DNA of 64,000 nt, taken from NCBI RefSeq assembly GCF_900104555.1, contig NZ_FNJU01000002.1, positions 310,001 through 374,000 of the forward strand. Reading direction: 5' to 3'. The stretch comes from Litchfieldia salsa (lineage in GTDB: Bacteria; Bacillota; Bacilli; Bacillales; Bacillaceae_L). Numbering within the stretch: the first letter of the stretch is position 1; every line of letters begins with the position of its first letter. Below the pieces are notes generated by a model. That model saw nothing but the letters and a program-made list of their open reading frames with translations. It was not told where the DNA came from and ran no database searches. The position numbers were made by a program, and so were the translations under genes. Of the stretch, positions 7,070-15,906 are shown piece after piece.

Positions 7070-8104
7070 ATGAAAGAACTAAATCATGAATCATTGCTGG
7101 ATAAGCTAAATCGTCCATTACGTGACTTAAGAATATCTGTGACAGATAAATGTAATTTTAGATGTCAATACTGTATGCCCGCTGAAATATTTGGTCCTGA
7201 TTTTCCATTTTTAAAGAAAAATGAAGTTCTCTCCTTTGAAGAAATTTATAAGCTCGCTAAATTATTTGTTGACTCATTTGGAGTGAAGAAATTGCGTATT
7301 ACTGGAGGAGAACCAATTATGCGCAAGGAGTTATCAACGTTAATTCAAATGCTATCATCAATAAAAGGTGTAGAAGATATTGCGATGACAACAAATGGTT
7401 CCCTTTTATCCAAACATGCCAAAGACCTTAAAAAAGCAGGACTATCACGAGTAACGATTAGTCTTGATTCTTTAAACAATGAAATCTTTGGAAAGATGAA
7501 CGGTAGAGGTGTAAAAGTTGAGGAAGTTTTATCAGGTATCTCAGCAGCAGAAGAGGCTGGGTTGGGTATAAAGATAAATATGGTTGTTCAAAAGGGAGTT
7601 AATGAAACCGAAATTATACCTATGGCTAAATTCTTCAGAAAGAAAGGCCATCCGCTTCGGTTCATAGAATTTATGGATGTAGGTAATTCTAATCAATGGA
7701 ATTTAAAGGATGTCTATCCTAAAAAGCAAATAATAGAAGATATTCATTCTGTAATGCCCATTGAGCCCATTGACCCTAACTATACAGGTGAAGTTGCGAC
7801 AAGATACCGATATATAGGATCTTCAGACGAAATAGGTGTCATATCATCTGTGACTGATGCATTTTGTTCAACATGTAATCGAGCAAGACTCTCGGCAGAA
7901 GGAAAGCTTTTTACTTGCCTATTTGCTTCAAATGGACATGATTTACGTGAACCTCTTCGTTCAGGCTTTTCAGATAAACAATTAATTAACCTCTTATCTA
8001 CTATTTGGGGTAGTAGAAATGACCAATATTCCATCGACAGAAACTCTTATCTAAAAGAAAACAAAAAAAGAGAAAAAATTGAGATGTCTCAGATCGGAGG
8101 ATAA
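7070..8104 (+). CDS. moaA: GTP 3',8-cyclase MoaA
   Basis: First enzyme of molybdenum cofactor synthesis: a radical-SAM protein converting GTP to 3',8-cyclo-GTP. The N-terminal 4Fe-4S site is CNFRCQYC (Cys28, 32, 35). The C-terminal cluster is CSTC-x13-C (Cys266, 269, 283), and the end IGG matches the conserved double-glycine tail. At 344 residues it is full length. It stands alone here, with no other moa/moe genes in the window. An FNR/CRP-type box at -41.5 suggests induction under oxygen limitation, when nitrate reductase would need the cofactor. The ATG follows an AAGGGATG ribosome site. Confidence 0.97.
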   Translation: MKELNHESLLDKLNRPLRDLRISVTDKCNFRCQYCMPAEIFGPDFPFLKKNEVLSFEEIYKLAKLFVDSFGVKKLRITGGEPIMRKELSTLIQMLSSIKGVEDIAMTTNGSLLSKHAKDLKKAGLSRVTISLDSLNNEIFGKMNGRGVKVEEVLSGISAAEEAGLGIKINMVVQKGVNETEIIPMAKFFRKKGHPLRFIEFMDVGNSNQWNLKDVYPKKQIIEDIHSVMPIEPIDPNYTGEVATRYRYIGSSDEIGVISSVTDAFCSTCNRARLSAEGKLFTCLFASNGHDLREPLRSGFSDKQLINLLSTIWGSRNDQYSIDRNSYLKENKKREKIEMSQIGG

Positions 8105-8128
8105 GATACTCTAAGGGGGGCAATAACT

Positions 8129-8181
8129 AGAGGATCTCCCAAAGCATAAGCGCTAGTTACTAATGGGACATCCTCTTTTTT
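8129..8181 (+). terminator. terminator of moaA
   Basis: AGAGGAT (8129-8135) pairs with ATCCTCT (8170-8176), helped by an inner CCC/GGG, and is followed by a T-tract. A competing TAACTAG/CTAGTTA stem is also possible in the same stretch. Confidence 0.75.
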
Positions 8182-8194
8182 ATGATGAAATCTG

Positions 8195-8713
8195 TTAATA
8201 TCTCATTGATAAAGCTTGTTTTGCTAGCATAACATCATTATTTAATAATTGCCCTAAATCATATGCAGGATACATGCCACGTTGATACATATAATTGAAT
8301 ACTTGGGTATGACCTTTAATTGCTCTTTGTAATTGCTTAATTAACACAGCCTTTAATTCAGGAGTGGCTGTTTCAGTAATCGCAATTGCATAATTTCTCA
8401 CAGATGCCTTTAAGAATCCTAATAAATCTCCAGCATAAAAAGCTTTATCCCAATCAGACGTTTGGTCGCTGTTATTCCTAGGTGTCATTGGGTAAAAAAC
8501 CAGTAGTTCGTTTAAATTTGTTTCCAAATCATTGATCATTTTTAAATAGATTCCCTTTAAGGTACTACATTTTATTTTCCCAACTGCCATTTTTAACTTC
8601 ATTAAACCATTAGATTGGAATGCCACTAGCTCATGAAGTTCTAAAGTTTCATGGTACGCTAATGTTTTTTGACGTTGTTCCACGCTATAATTTGAATTTG
8701 GTAAATAATTCAT
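8195..8713 (-). CDS. CotF-like spore coat protein
   Basis: Protein of 172 residues of the CotF family of spore coat proteins. The long helical body and the C-terminal signature YQRGMYPAYDLGQL, followed by a helix with LAKQAL, are typical. The start at 8713 is set by GAGGAGG 8 bases upstream; the frame stays open to 8806 but without a ribosome site. It is probably expressed in the mother cell during sporulation. It is convergent with moaA; recQ ends just upstream (stop at 8821). Confidence 0.85.
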   Translation of the reverse strand: MNYLPNSNYSVEQRQKTLAYHETLELHELVAFQSNGLMKLKMAVGKIKCSTLKGIYLKMINDLETNLNELLVFYPMTPRNNSDQTSDWDKAFYAGDLLGFLKASVRNYAIAITETATPELKAVLIKQLQRAIKGHTQVFNYMYQRGMYPAYDLGQLLNNDVMLAKQALSMRY

Positions 8714-8820
8714 CCTTTGTTCCTCCTCATGTGAATAAGTCTTTACACTTATATTCAGAAGTAACAGAAGTGGCCAATTGTCCAATAAAAATAGGCTTCT
8801 TACCAAATCTAATATGATTA

Positions 8821-10605
8821 TTATACTCCTTCAGAACCTTCGAGATATTTCTTTATTCTCTCGAGAAACCTAATTCCGTAACGTTCAAACTTCATTTCAG
8901 CAATTCCCTTAATTTCAAGCATATCTTTTTTCTCCCTCGGACAAACTTGACTCATCTCTCGTAGCGTACGATCAGAAAAAACAATGTATGGAGGGAGATT
9001 TTCTTCTTCCGAAATTTGCTTTCTCAATGCTCTTAATTCCTCAAATAGTTGGTTATCCTCTACAAGCTGACGCTGATTCATCTGTACTTTTCTAATAACT
9101 TGTAAATCACCTTTAAAAACTAAATATGCCTTTTTATCTAGAGTTAAAACAGGATATTGTCCAGACGTTAATTCAATGTATCCTTCGGCAGCAAGAAAAT
9201 CAATCATATCAACAATGTCTTTTTCTGTTTTGTTTTTCAGAAGTCCATAAGTTGAAAGTTTCATAAAATTAAATTGTGTAATCCTTTTATTTTTTGAGCC
9301 CTTTAACACTTGTGCTACAAGCGTTTTACCAAATCGTTCATTCATCCTCTTTATGCAAGAAAAGATCATCAAAGCCTCAGTAGTCATATCATGCTTTTCT
9401 CGTTGATCTGTACAATTAAGACATTTTCCACATCTATATGTTTGGTTATCCTCTCCAAAATAAGCAAGAATATATTGCTGAAGGCATTTATCGGTATGAC
9501 AATAATCAATCATTTGTTGAAGTTTTTTGTATTCGAATGTTTTTACATGATCATTCATACTTGATTGTTCAATAAGGAATTTCTGAAGTTGAACATCCTG
9601 AGGATTAAAGAGCAATAAGCATTCTCCTGGTTCTCCATCTCGACCTGCCCTACCAGCCTCTTGGTAATAAGCTTCAATATTCTTTGGAAGATTATGATGA
9701 ATGACATATCTTACATTCGATTTATCAATTCCCATACCAAATGCATTCGTAGCAACCATAATGGTAATTCGATCAAATAAAAACATTTCCTGTGCTTTAT
9801 ATCTTTCTTCTTCAGTCATTCCAGCATGATATTTACCAACTAAATAGCCCGTTTTTTTCAAAAACTGATAAAGCTGGTCGACTTCTTTTCTTGTTGATGC
9901 ATAGATAATACCAGCTTGTCCTTGATTTCTTTCTAAATATCTAAGAATAACATCACGTTTATTCTCGCCTTTTACAAGAGTAAATGATAAATTTTCTCTT
10001 GTAAAACCTGTAACAAATACATGCTCAATTGGGATATCTAAAATGTTACATATGTCGGAAATCACTTCTCTTGTGGCTGTTGCTGTTAGAGCTACGATAG
10101 TCGGTTGATTCTGTAATTCATTGATCACCATTTGAATATTTCTATAACTTGGTCTAAAGTCATGCCCCCATTGAGAAATACAATGGGCTTCATCAATGGC
10201 AATAATCTTAATTGGTAACTCTTTAAGAAGTTGGCGGAATGCTCTTGATTCTAATCTTTCTGGTGCTACATATATAAATTTATATCTTTCTAATTTCGCA
10301 TCATTTATTCGATCTTCAATCTCTAATGAGGATAGTGAACTATTAATATAAGTTGATGGTATTCCATTATCATTTAGAGCATCTACCTGGTCTTTCATTA
10401 ACGAAATTAATGGACTAATTACCAAGGTAACACCATCAGAAATCATACCTGGTACCTGATAGCATAGAGATTTACCACCCCCAGTGGGCATTATTGCTAG
10501 GGTTGGCACTTTTAATATCACATTACTAATAATCTCTTCCTGACCTTTCCTGAAAGAGTCATATCCAAAATAGTTTTTTAATACCTTTTTTGCTTCATTA
10601 ATCAA
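8821..10605 (-). CDS. recQ: ATP-dependent DNA helicase RecQ
   Basis: Superfamily 2 3'-5' DNA helicase of 594 residues acting in recombination and fork repair. Motif I TGGGKS is near residues 41-46, motif II DEAH at 138-141, the RecQ motif CISQWGHDFRPSY follows, then TATAT. A zinc site (CxxxxC with CGKCLNC), an RQC winged helix, and a C-terminal HRDC domain after about residue 510 are present, so this is the RecQ type rather than the shorter RecS. The start is TTG at 10605: GAGGTGAG lies about 5 bases upstream, and the nearby ATG is out of frame. Confidence 0.96.
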   Translation of the reverse strand: MINEAKKVLKNYFGYDSFRKGQEEIISNVILKVPTLAIMPTGGGKSLCYQVPGMISDGVTLVISPLISLMKDQVDALNDNGIPSTYINSSLSSLEIEDRINDAKLERYKFIYVAPERLESRAFRQLLKELPIKIIAIDEAHCISQWGHDFRPSYRNIQMVINELQNQPTIVALTATATREVISDICNILDIPIEHVFVTGFTRENLSFTLVKGENKRDVILRYLERNQGQAGIIYASTRKEVDQLYQFLKKTGYLVGKYHAGMTEEERYKAQEMFLFDRITIMVATNAFGMGIDKSNVRYVIHHNLPKNIEAYYQEAGRAGRDGEPGECLLLFNPQDVQLQKFLIEQSSMNDHVKTFEYKKLQQMIDYCHTDKCLQQYILAYFGEDNQTYRCGKCLNCTDQREKHDMTTEALMIFSCIKRMNERFGKTLVAQVLKGSKNKRITQFNFMKLSTYGLLKNKTEKDIVDMIDFLAAEGYIELTSGQYPVLTLDKKAYLVFKGDLQVIRKVQMNQRQLVEDNQLFEELRALRKQISEEENLPPYIVFSDRTLREMSQVCPREKKDMLEIKGIAEMKFERYGIRFLERIKKYLEGSEGV

Positions 10606-10771
10606 CTAAACTCACCTCAAAATTCAAATTATAAACTTATCCTTAATTCCCAGTTACTCCACAGCGTTGGAACGGCTAATTCATCATTTATTAGAAAAAA
10701 GGGCAAATACCCAAACATTTCTGAATCAATCCCATAGTATGAATGTATAACACGTTAGGAGGTGTTATTGA

Positions 10772-10855
10772 ATGAGTCACGCATACGGAAGTGGATTTGC
10801 ATTAATCGTCGTGCTGTTCATTTTGTTAATCATTGTTGGTACAGCATTTGTTTAA
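10772..10855 (+). CDS. YjcZ-family sporulation miniprotein
   Basis: Miniprotein of 27 residues beginning MSHAYGSGFALIVVLF, almost entirely one membrane helix. Members of the YjcZ family are made late in sporulation in Bacillus; their exact role is not known. An AGGAGG ribosome site lies about 9 bases before the ATG. A second family member follows 60 bases downstream on the same strand, and the two share the core GFALIVVLFILLIIVG. Confidence 0.9.
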   Translation: MSHAYGSGFALIVVLFILLIIVGTAFV

Positions 10856-10915
10856 ATTGAATCGACAAAATTAAATGGAAGATAAAAAATAATTATTAAA
10901 AGGAGAGATTTATTC

Positions 10916-11056
10916 ATGCATTGTGGATATAATACAGGATTAGCTTATGGTTACGGAGCTCCAGTTGCAGCACCTACTACAGGTGGTATGGGAGGATTTG
11001 CACTTATCGTTGTGCTTTTCATCCTTCTTATCATTGTTGGCGCTTCTTGGATGTAA
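10916..11056 (+). CDS. YjcZ-family sporulation miniprotein
   Basis: Miniprotein of 46 residues: a glycine/alanine-rich head with aromatic residues, then the conserved membrane helix GFALIVVLFILLIIVG and a short WM tail. An AAGGAGAG ribosome site precedes the ATG. It is paired with the 27-residue paralogue just upstream and probably co-transcribed, with a terminator hairpin 20 bases after the stop. A third paralogue lies at 29364-29486. Confidence 0.9.
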   Translation: MHCGYNTGLAYGYGAPVAAPTTGGMGGFALIVVLFILLIIVGASWM

Positions 11057-11077
11057 ATTAAAATATAGTTTAACAGA

Positions 11078-11117
11078 AGCTATCTCATGAGTCTATAATA
11101 CTCATGGGATAGCTTTC
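11078..11117 (+). terminator. terminator of the yjcZ pair
   Basis: AGCTATC-TCATGAGT pairs with ACTCATGG-GATAGCT with near-perfect complementarity, then TTTCTATT. It also lies at the 3' end of the convergent HD-domain gene and may serve both. Confidence 0.75.
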
Positions 11118-11127
11118 TATTATTAAT

Positions 11128-12369
11128 TTACTTTATCTCTTCTGTTCTTTCATATCTCGAATCCAGATAATCAACAATATGAATTAAAAAAGCTTCTACT
11201 GTTTTGGGTTCAATATTTGCTCCCCATTCTAATTTTCCATGATGAGCAAGAATACTGTGTTGCAGAGCATGAACATCCTCTAATGAAATTATAATATCTT
11301 CTACTTCAATCACTTTGTTTACAAGCAGCATCCCATAAGGAATGTGCCCAATTAGCACACCTAACTCATCCATTGTTATTCCTGTCGCTTTCCTCTTAGA
11401 AAGCGAAGAATGATCAGCAGTAGGGTAAAGAAATTTAAACTCCTCAGTACCTTTCCCAACATGATGGTATTCGAGTAATTTGCCCATGTCATGATAGAGG
11501 ATTGCGCATATAATTAATGAATAATTAGGGCTATTTTCTTTATACTTGCTCATACCATAAAACATCGTATACAAATGATCTATAGAATCCTTCCAGACAA
11601 GATTTCGCCAATTAGATCCCGCTTGCTCTGATTGAAGGTCCTTCCATAATTCTTGTTTATACACCTTCTCAACCTGATTAATAAGTTTAATTACAGCTTT
11701 ATAATGATTTGCCTCTTGCCTCACTATATACCTGGCAAGACGCATGAGCCCAACTGTATGTTTAAGTAATCCTCCTAGGTATGCATGATGATGGCCCATA
11801 GCTGCTGGCCTTATGCAAAACTCATCCCAAAACCGTTCCATAGCTCCCATACATATTGATTTAAAAGGTTCCTCTATTTCATTTATATACTCAAAAAGCT
11901 CGACAGTGAAGTCCTCTAATGACTGTTGCGTAGAGGAAATTAGATTAAAAGGCTCCTCATTGTTTTCACAAGGAATTAATTGATAAATAGTCATTGATTT
12001 AAATCCTCTAAACTCCTCAATCTTCCCTGACAATTTAAATACACTATATTCTTGTAGTAACGGATGGTATTTATCAATTGCACCATCATTATCCCATATT
12101 TTCGCACTATAGCTACCAAGATGATTAGAAAATCTCAATTTTAAGTAAGGTCTAGGTTGAGACCCCTGCGTCTTTTCAATTGAGAAATCAACTAAAAGGA
12201 ATGTTTCCTCATTAAAACTTTCCCCATGAACCTGGTTGTCAATTGAGAATCCCTCAGGTGTCTTTGATAGGGAAGGCACTGGAAATTGTTTTAATATTTT
12301 TGACCTTTCTTCAGCGGTCATGGTGATTTCCGTTGAAATAAGCCCATAAAAGTACTCTATAACAGACAT
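11128..12369 (-). CDS. YhaM-like OB-fold plus HD-domain nuclease
   Basis: Protein of 413 residues. An N-terminal nucleic-acid-binding OB-fold (PYLKLRFSNHLGSYSAKIWD) is followed by an HD hydrolase domain with GHHHAYLGGLLKHT and the metal-binding pair YHDMGK. This is the layout of B. subtilis YhaM, a 3'-5' exoribonuclease, but it is about 100 residues longer, with extra sequence at the N-terminus and between the HD helices. It may be a paralogue with a different substrate. The ATG at 12369 follows AGAGGAG; the longer frame to 12402 has no ribosome site. Confidence 0.75.
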   Translation of the reverse strand: MSVIEYFYGLISTEITMTAEERSKILKQFPVPSLSKTPEGFSIDNQVHGESFNEETFLLVDFSIEKTQGSQPRPYLKLRFSNHLGSYSAKIWDNDGAIDKYHPLLQEYSVFKLSGKIEEFRGFKSMTIYQLIPCENNEEPFNLISSTQQSLEDFTVELFEYINEIEEPFKSICMGAMERFWDEFCIRPAAMGHHHAYLGGLLKHTVGLMRLARYIVRQEANHYKAVIKLINQVEKVYKQELWKDLQSEQAGSNWRNLVWKDSIDHLYTMFYGMSKYKENSPNYSLIICAILYHDMGKLLEYHHVGKGTEEFKFLYPTADHSSLSKRKATGITMDELGVLIGHIPYGMLLVNKVIEVEDIIISLEDVHALQHSILAHHGKLEWGANIEPKTVEAFLIHIVDYLDSRYERTEEIK

Positions 12370-12548
12370 TAGTTTCTCCTCTACTCTCTTTCTTAATATC
12401 AACGTTACTTATCTAAGTGTACTAAAATTTTAAACACATGAACAGAATCATACTCTCCTACTCAAAGATGTACATAAATTGAACAAAAATATCCATAATA
12501 CTATTATCAAGGTTTGAAAATCATCACACAAATTGGAGGGTGTTTTTG

Positions 12549-13244
12549 ATGAAAACAAGTAATAAATTAATGGTTGGATTAACAGTGGCTTCAGTTGTTG
12601 GGAAGATCATTGATAAAAGTATAATCGCTGGGAATATCAAAAAAAACACTCAAACTACATTTAATCTACACAAAGATAGTCCAGTAATTGATTCATCAAC
12701 TTATGTACATCCATTTGCTTCTATTATTGGACAAGTTAATATTGGAAAAGATGTATTTATAGGTCCTTTTTCTTCGATTAGAGGTGATGAGGGATTGAGG
12801 ATTCACATCTCAGATAAGTGTAATGTACAAGATGGCGTTGTATTACACGGTCTTAAGAATTTCGAATATACGAGTGTCTTATTCGAGAATTCTGTCTATC
12901 ATAACGGCAATCCCTATTCAATTTATATTAGTGATCGTGTTTCATTAGCTCATCAATGTCAAATTCACGGTCCTGCTAAAATTGGAAAAGATGTATTTGT
13001 TGGGATGCAAAGCTTGGTCTTTGATTCTTTAGTTAATGAAAAAGTGGTTATTGAGCCAGGTGCGAAAGTAATAGGAGTAACGATTCCCGCTGGACGATAT
13101 GTTTCTGCAGGAAAAGTAATTACTACTCAAGAAGAAGCAGATAATTTGCCAACGATAACTCCTGAATATAAGTATGCAAAATTTAACAACAAAGTCGTTA
13201 ATGTAAATACTGAATTAGCTAAAGGATATAAGGACGATCAATAA
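12549..13244 (+). CDS. gamma-class carbonic anhydrase, Cam subtype
   Basis: Left-handed beta-helix enzyme of 231 residues interconverting CO2 and bicarbonate. It matches archaeal Cam rather than CamH: RGDEG (Arg78, Glu81), CNVQDGVVLH (Gln94, His100) and LAHQCQIHGPA (His135, His140) supply the three metal histidines. It also keeps the longer acidic-loop region between His100 and His135. The residue aligning with Cam's proton-shuttle Glu84 appears to be Lys103. Residues 8-20 are hydrophobic, suggesting export or membrane anchoring. GGAGGG sets the ATG at 12549. The stop overlaps the next gene's start (TAATG), so it is coupled to the DUF421 protein. DabAB, another inorganic-carbon system, lies about 10 kb away. 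Confidence 0.88.
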   Translation: MKTSNKLMVGLTVASVVGKIIDKSIIAGNIKKNTQTTFNLHKDSPVIDSSTYVHPFASIIGQVNIGKDVFIGPFSSIRGDEGLRIHISDKCNVQDGVVLHGLKNFEYTSVLFENSVYHNGNPYSIYISDRVSLAHQCQIHGPAKIGKDVFVGMQSLVFDSLVNEKVVIEPGAKVIGVTIPAGRYVSAGKVITTQEEADNLPTITPEYKYAKFNNKVVNVNTELAKGYKDDQ

Positions 13245-13966
13245 TGATAGAAATGGTTAAGGATATACTTCTTGTTCAAGGAAGAATCATTACAATTATT
13301 CCATTATTGTTAATCATAACCCTTATTGTTGGAAAACGATCTATAGGTGAACTTCCTGTTTTCGACTTTATTATTATTATTACTTTAGGTTCTTTAGTAG
13401 GGGCTGATATTGCCGACCCTAGTGTTGATCACATCCCTACTGCCGCTGCAGTTATTACAATCGGTATACTTCAACGAATCATTCAAGGAACGTCGATTAA
13501 GTATCGTAAGTTTGGTCAATTAATTACCTTTGAACCAACTATTGTCATTAGGGATGGGTTCTTCTTAGTGAAAAATATGAAGAAAATTAGGTATTCTGTA
13601 GATAATGTATTAACAATGCTTAGAGAAAATGGAGTTTTTGATACAGAGGATGTGGCACTTGCTATAATAGAAGCGAATGGCAATCTTACTGTGCAGAAGA
13701 AGCCTATGAAAACAAATGTCACTATTGAAGATTTGAAACTAAATAAATTGAAGTCAGGGATTGCTTATCCTGTTCTAGTTGAAGGCAGAATCTATTCCTC
13801 GATATTAGAAAAACTAAATCTAGATAATGAATGGTTGATAGCACAATTACAAAGAAAAGGGTTGCAAGTTGAAGATATCTTCTTCGCTTCTGTAACAGCC
13901 GATAATAAATTACACATATCACTAATTGATTATCCAAATGATTTACAGCCTACAATACTTCATTAG
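13244..13966 (+). CDS. DUF421/YetF-family membrane protein
   Basis: Protein of 240 residues: three membrane helices in the first 85 residues (contains FDFIIIITLGSLVGADIADP, typical of the family), then a cytoplasmic DUF421 domain with the region VRDGFF-like (IRDGFFLVKNM) and LAIIEANGNLTVQKKP. Function is unknown in the family; several members are sporulation genes. The start codon overlaps the carbonic anhydrase stop, with AAGGA about 9 bases upstream, so the two are translationally coupled, an unusual partnership. Confidence 0.88.
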   Translation: MIEMVKDILLVQGRIITIIPLLLIITLIVGKRSIGELPVFDFIIIITLGSLVGADIADPSVDHIPTAAAVITIGILQRIIQGTSIKYRKFGQLITFEPTIVIRDGFFLVKNMKKIRYSVDNVLTMLRENGVFDTEDVALAIIEANGNLTVQKKPMKTNVTIEDLKLNKLKSGIAYPVLVEGRIYSSILEKLNLDNEWLIAQLQRKGLQVEDIFFASVTADNKLHISLIDYPNDLQPTILH

Positions 13967-13980
13967 CACTTAAAAGGGTT

Positions 13981-14040
13981 GACCCCTTGTGTTTTTACTA
14001 TAGAACTAGTTTACTTCTAGTTTCCAACTAAGGGGTCTCT
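13981..14040 (+). terminator. terminator of the carbonic anhydrase-DUF421 operon
   Basis: GACCCCTT (13981-13988) pairs with AAGGGGTC (14030-14037). An inner AACTAG/CTAGTT stem sits in the loop and a short pyrimidine tail follows. Confidence 0.65.
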
Positions 14041-14074
14041 TAAACCTGGTCAAGCATCTTTAGCTTTATCATGT

Positions 14075-14362
14075 TTAAGCTGTAATTAAACTATCTTTTA
14101 TACTTTTATTAATTGCTTTTCGGTGCAGCCAAACAAATTTTTGATTTTCTTCTACAGTTAGAGCTGTTTCTTTTGGATCGCAATAGCCTTCACCCAAACC
14201 ATGATATAACCATTGGTTTTCTGACTGCATAAGAGTCAGTTGTCCCCCACGTTCTTTGTCTTGAAAAACAAAATAGTATATATTTTTTGAAGAATCGTAG
14301 GCAGCAAATCGATTAAAATCTTTCATGAACATTTCAATGTCACTTGAACTTCTAATTATCAT
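14075..14362 (-). CDS. small hypothetical protein
   Basis: Protein of 95 residues with a strong AAGGAGG ribosome site before the ATG. It is soluble, with alternating strands (NIYYFVFQDKERGGQLTLM) and a basic C-terminus (LHRKAINKSIKDSL). No motif I recognise and no signal or membrane segment. It is a monocistronic unit between two unrelated genes. Confidence 0.65.
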   Translation of the reverse strand: MIIRSSSDIEMFMKDFNRFAAYDSSKNIYYFVFQDKERGGQLTLMQSENQWLYHGLGEGYCDPKETALTVEENQKFVWLHRKAINKSIKDSLITA

Positions 14363-14497
14363 CTGCTCTCCTCCTTCTACCTTTTGTTAAAGGATTCGAT
14401 ATATCTAACAAATATCCTCTAAAAACTTTGATTTTTTTCAGTTATTTTATAAAAACAAATGTAAAAGCGGTTTCATTTTCAATTGAAATAGAATGGA

Positions 14498-14543
14498 AAA
14501 AGTGTTAGCTCCCCTGAAACTCATTGAAGAGACTAACACTTTA
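14498..14543 (-). terminator. terminator of the queuosine-precursor transporter gene
   Basis: On the minus strand AAAGTGTTAG pairs with CTAACACTTT, followed by U residues; the stem is 10 bp. Confidence 0.85.
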
Positions 14544-14558
14544 TATTACAGACACATA

Positions 14559-15104
14559 TTAACTCACCTTAGAAACTGTCTGATCAAAAGATTTATTCTT
14601 CAATTGGCTAACAATAAATGCACCAATTGCTTGGATTAATGTTTTTACTATTACCTGCCCCATAATCGCTGCTGGCACAGCTTCCCATGGAATAATTCCA
14701 GCACCTAGTGGACTTAGGCCAATTAACACAAAAATAACCGAATCTAACAGTCCACCAACCATACCGCTATAAAAGACTCTTAAACTAAGCGGTAATTTAA
14801 GTCGGGTGTAAATTTCAGTATCAGTTGTTTCAGCTATTGCAAATGATAAAGCAGATGCCACAACTATAAGTAATGTATCTCCTAGCGAGAATGAAGCAAT
14901 TGCTGATAAAATCAATGCAATCCCTATAAATAAATATGTCTTTTTACGACCATATTTATTTTGAACTAAATCACGAAAAATAAATGTTCCACCTATTAAA
15001 AATGTTCCCATTGGAACTAGAAAAATTCCCAATGCAAGTGGAGCGAATTTCGCTGTTATAACATTGGCTAAAACGATTGAAGCTAAATACAAAAATAATC
15101 TCAT
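14559..15104 (-). CDS. VUT/YhhQ-family queuosine precursor transporter
   Basis: Integral membrane protein of 181 residues with six hydrophobic helices, of the COG1738 (YhhQ, Vut_1) family. Features include LANVITAKF near the N-terminus and FIFRDLVQNKYGRKK. YhhQ proteins import the 7-deazaguanine precursors preQ0/preQ1 used to make queuosine in tRNA. Here the assignment is supported by a preQ1 class I riboswitch in the 5' leader. The ATG at 15104 follows GGAGGAAGG; the frame stays open to 15137 without a ribosome site. Expression is expected to fall when preQ1 is abundant. Confidence 0.92.
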   Translation of the reverse strand: MRLFLYLASIVLANVITAKFAPLALGIFLVPMGTFLIGGTFIFRDLVQNKYGRKKTYLFIGIALILSAIASFSLGDTLLIVVASALSFAIAETTDTEIYTRLKLPLSLRVFYSGMVGGLLDSVIFVLIGLSPLGAGIIPWEAVPAAIMGQVIVKTLIQAIGAFIVSQLKNKSFDQTVSKVS

Positions 15105-15122
15105 GTTTCCTTCCTCCAAATA

Positions 15123-15154
15123 GAAAAACAGCACCACTAAGAAAGAGTACTGTT
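15123..15154 (-). terminator. regulated leader terminator after the preQ1 aptamer
   Basis: On the minus strand AACAGTAC pairs with GTGCTGTT (8 bp with one G-U), followed by UUUUUCU. It lies just downstream of the preQ1 aptamer and before the coding region. CUUAG in its loop is complementary to CUAAG at the aptamer's 3' end, offering a simple switch between antiterminated and terminated forms. Confidence 0.75.
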
Positions 15155-15155
15155 T

Positions 15156-15192
15156 CTCCTTAGTTTTTTAAAGAGGGTAGCTAAAAACCTCT
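15156..15192 (-). promoter_or_regulatory. preQ1 class I riboswitch aptamer
   Basis: Reading the minus strand, AGAGG-UUUUU-AGCUA-CCCUCU-UUAAAAAACUAAGGAG is visible: a short GC stem, the conserved AGCUA loop segment, and the A-rich AAAAAACUAA tail that forms the H-type pseudoknot. This is a close match to the B. subtilis queC aptamer. An extended -10 promoter (TGG-TATAAT, hexamer at 15232-15237) lies upstream. Confidence 0.93.
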
Positions 15193-15231
15193 ACCGCTAT
15201 AAGCGGTTTAATTCAATTAATTCATTTTATC

Positions 15232-15240
15232 ATTATACCA
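15232..15240 (-). promoter_or_regulatory. extended -10 promoter of the preQ1 leader
   Basis: TGG-TATAAT on the minus strand, an extended -10 with perfect hexamer. The -35 region is weak. Transcription from here would give a leader beginning about 30 bases before the aptamer, including an ACCGC/GCGGT stem. Confidence 0.6.
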
Positions 15241-15272
15241 TCGAATTTATGTGTAACTTATTTTTTGAAAAT

Positions 15273-15704
15273 TTATTTTTTGTTTGTTCTGTAATTAGTT
15301 AGACGATCTGGTACTAGTAGGATTGTATTTTTCGGTAGATGAAATACGGCATTTGCTCTAGGTTTCTTTTCACATAAGTTTAATAAACTTCTAAGTTGAT
15401 CTCTTAAAATCAACTCTTCCACCGTTTCACTTTGAACAGGATAAAACCACTCAGTTAGTACTCTTTTTGTTTCCACACTAGGTCTCTTTTTTATTCGTTC
15501 ATAGAGTTCAGCTTCCATTTGTTTATATCCAATAAATTTACTTGGACCAAATAAATTCAAATGGGGAATATAATACCAGTGCATAAATTGTGGTAACTGC
15601 TCTTTTATTTCTAATTGCTCCAATAAATCTCTATTAAATTGTTTCATATTAATAATAACGTCATTATAATCGGTGACCAGTTGACTCTCATTATACATAT
15701 TCAT
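15273..15704 (-). CDS. hypothetical protein
   Basis: Soluble protein of 143 residues, helical at the N-terminus, with WYYIPHLNLFGPSKFIGY in the middle, which resembles recognition segments of some HNH-like or restriction-associated head domains, but no catalytic motif follows. I do not assign a function. The ATG is preceded by a GGGGTG-type site; a second in-frame ATG two codons on is also possible. It is separated from the riboswitch-controlled gene by that gene's own promoter. Confidence 0.65.
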   Translation of the reverse strand: MNMYNESQLVTDYNDVIINMKQFNRDLLEQLEIKEQLPQFMHWYYIPHLNLFGPSKFIGYKQMEAELYERIKKRPSVETKRVLTEWFYPVQSETVEELILRDQLRSLLNLCEKKPRANAVFHLPKNTILLVPDRLTNYRTNKK

Positions 15705-15906
15705 ACACCCCTACTACCTTTTTACTCTTAAATTTCATTTTACATGATGTTTAGAATATCTCCAATTTATTTCTATTATTCTAGCTCTTTATATTAAAAA
15801 TTTACAAAACGACCGAAAAGTTAGTCAAGATGAATCTGTCTACATTGTTTGATATAATAGGAAATCATGATTTATTATTAAAAATTTAATTTGGAGGAAT
15901 AACACT

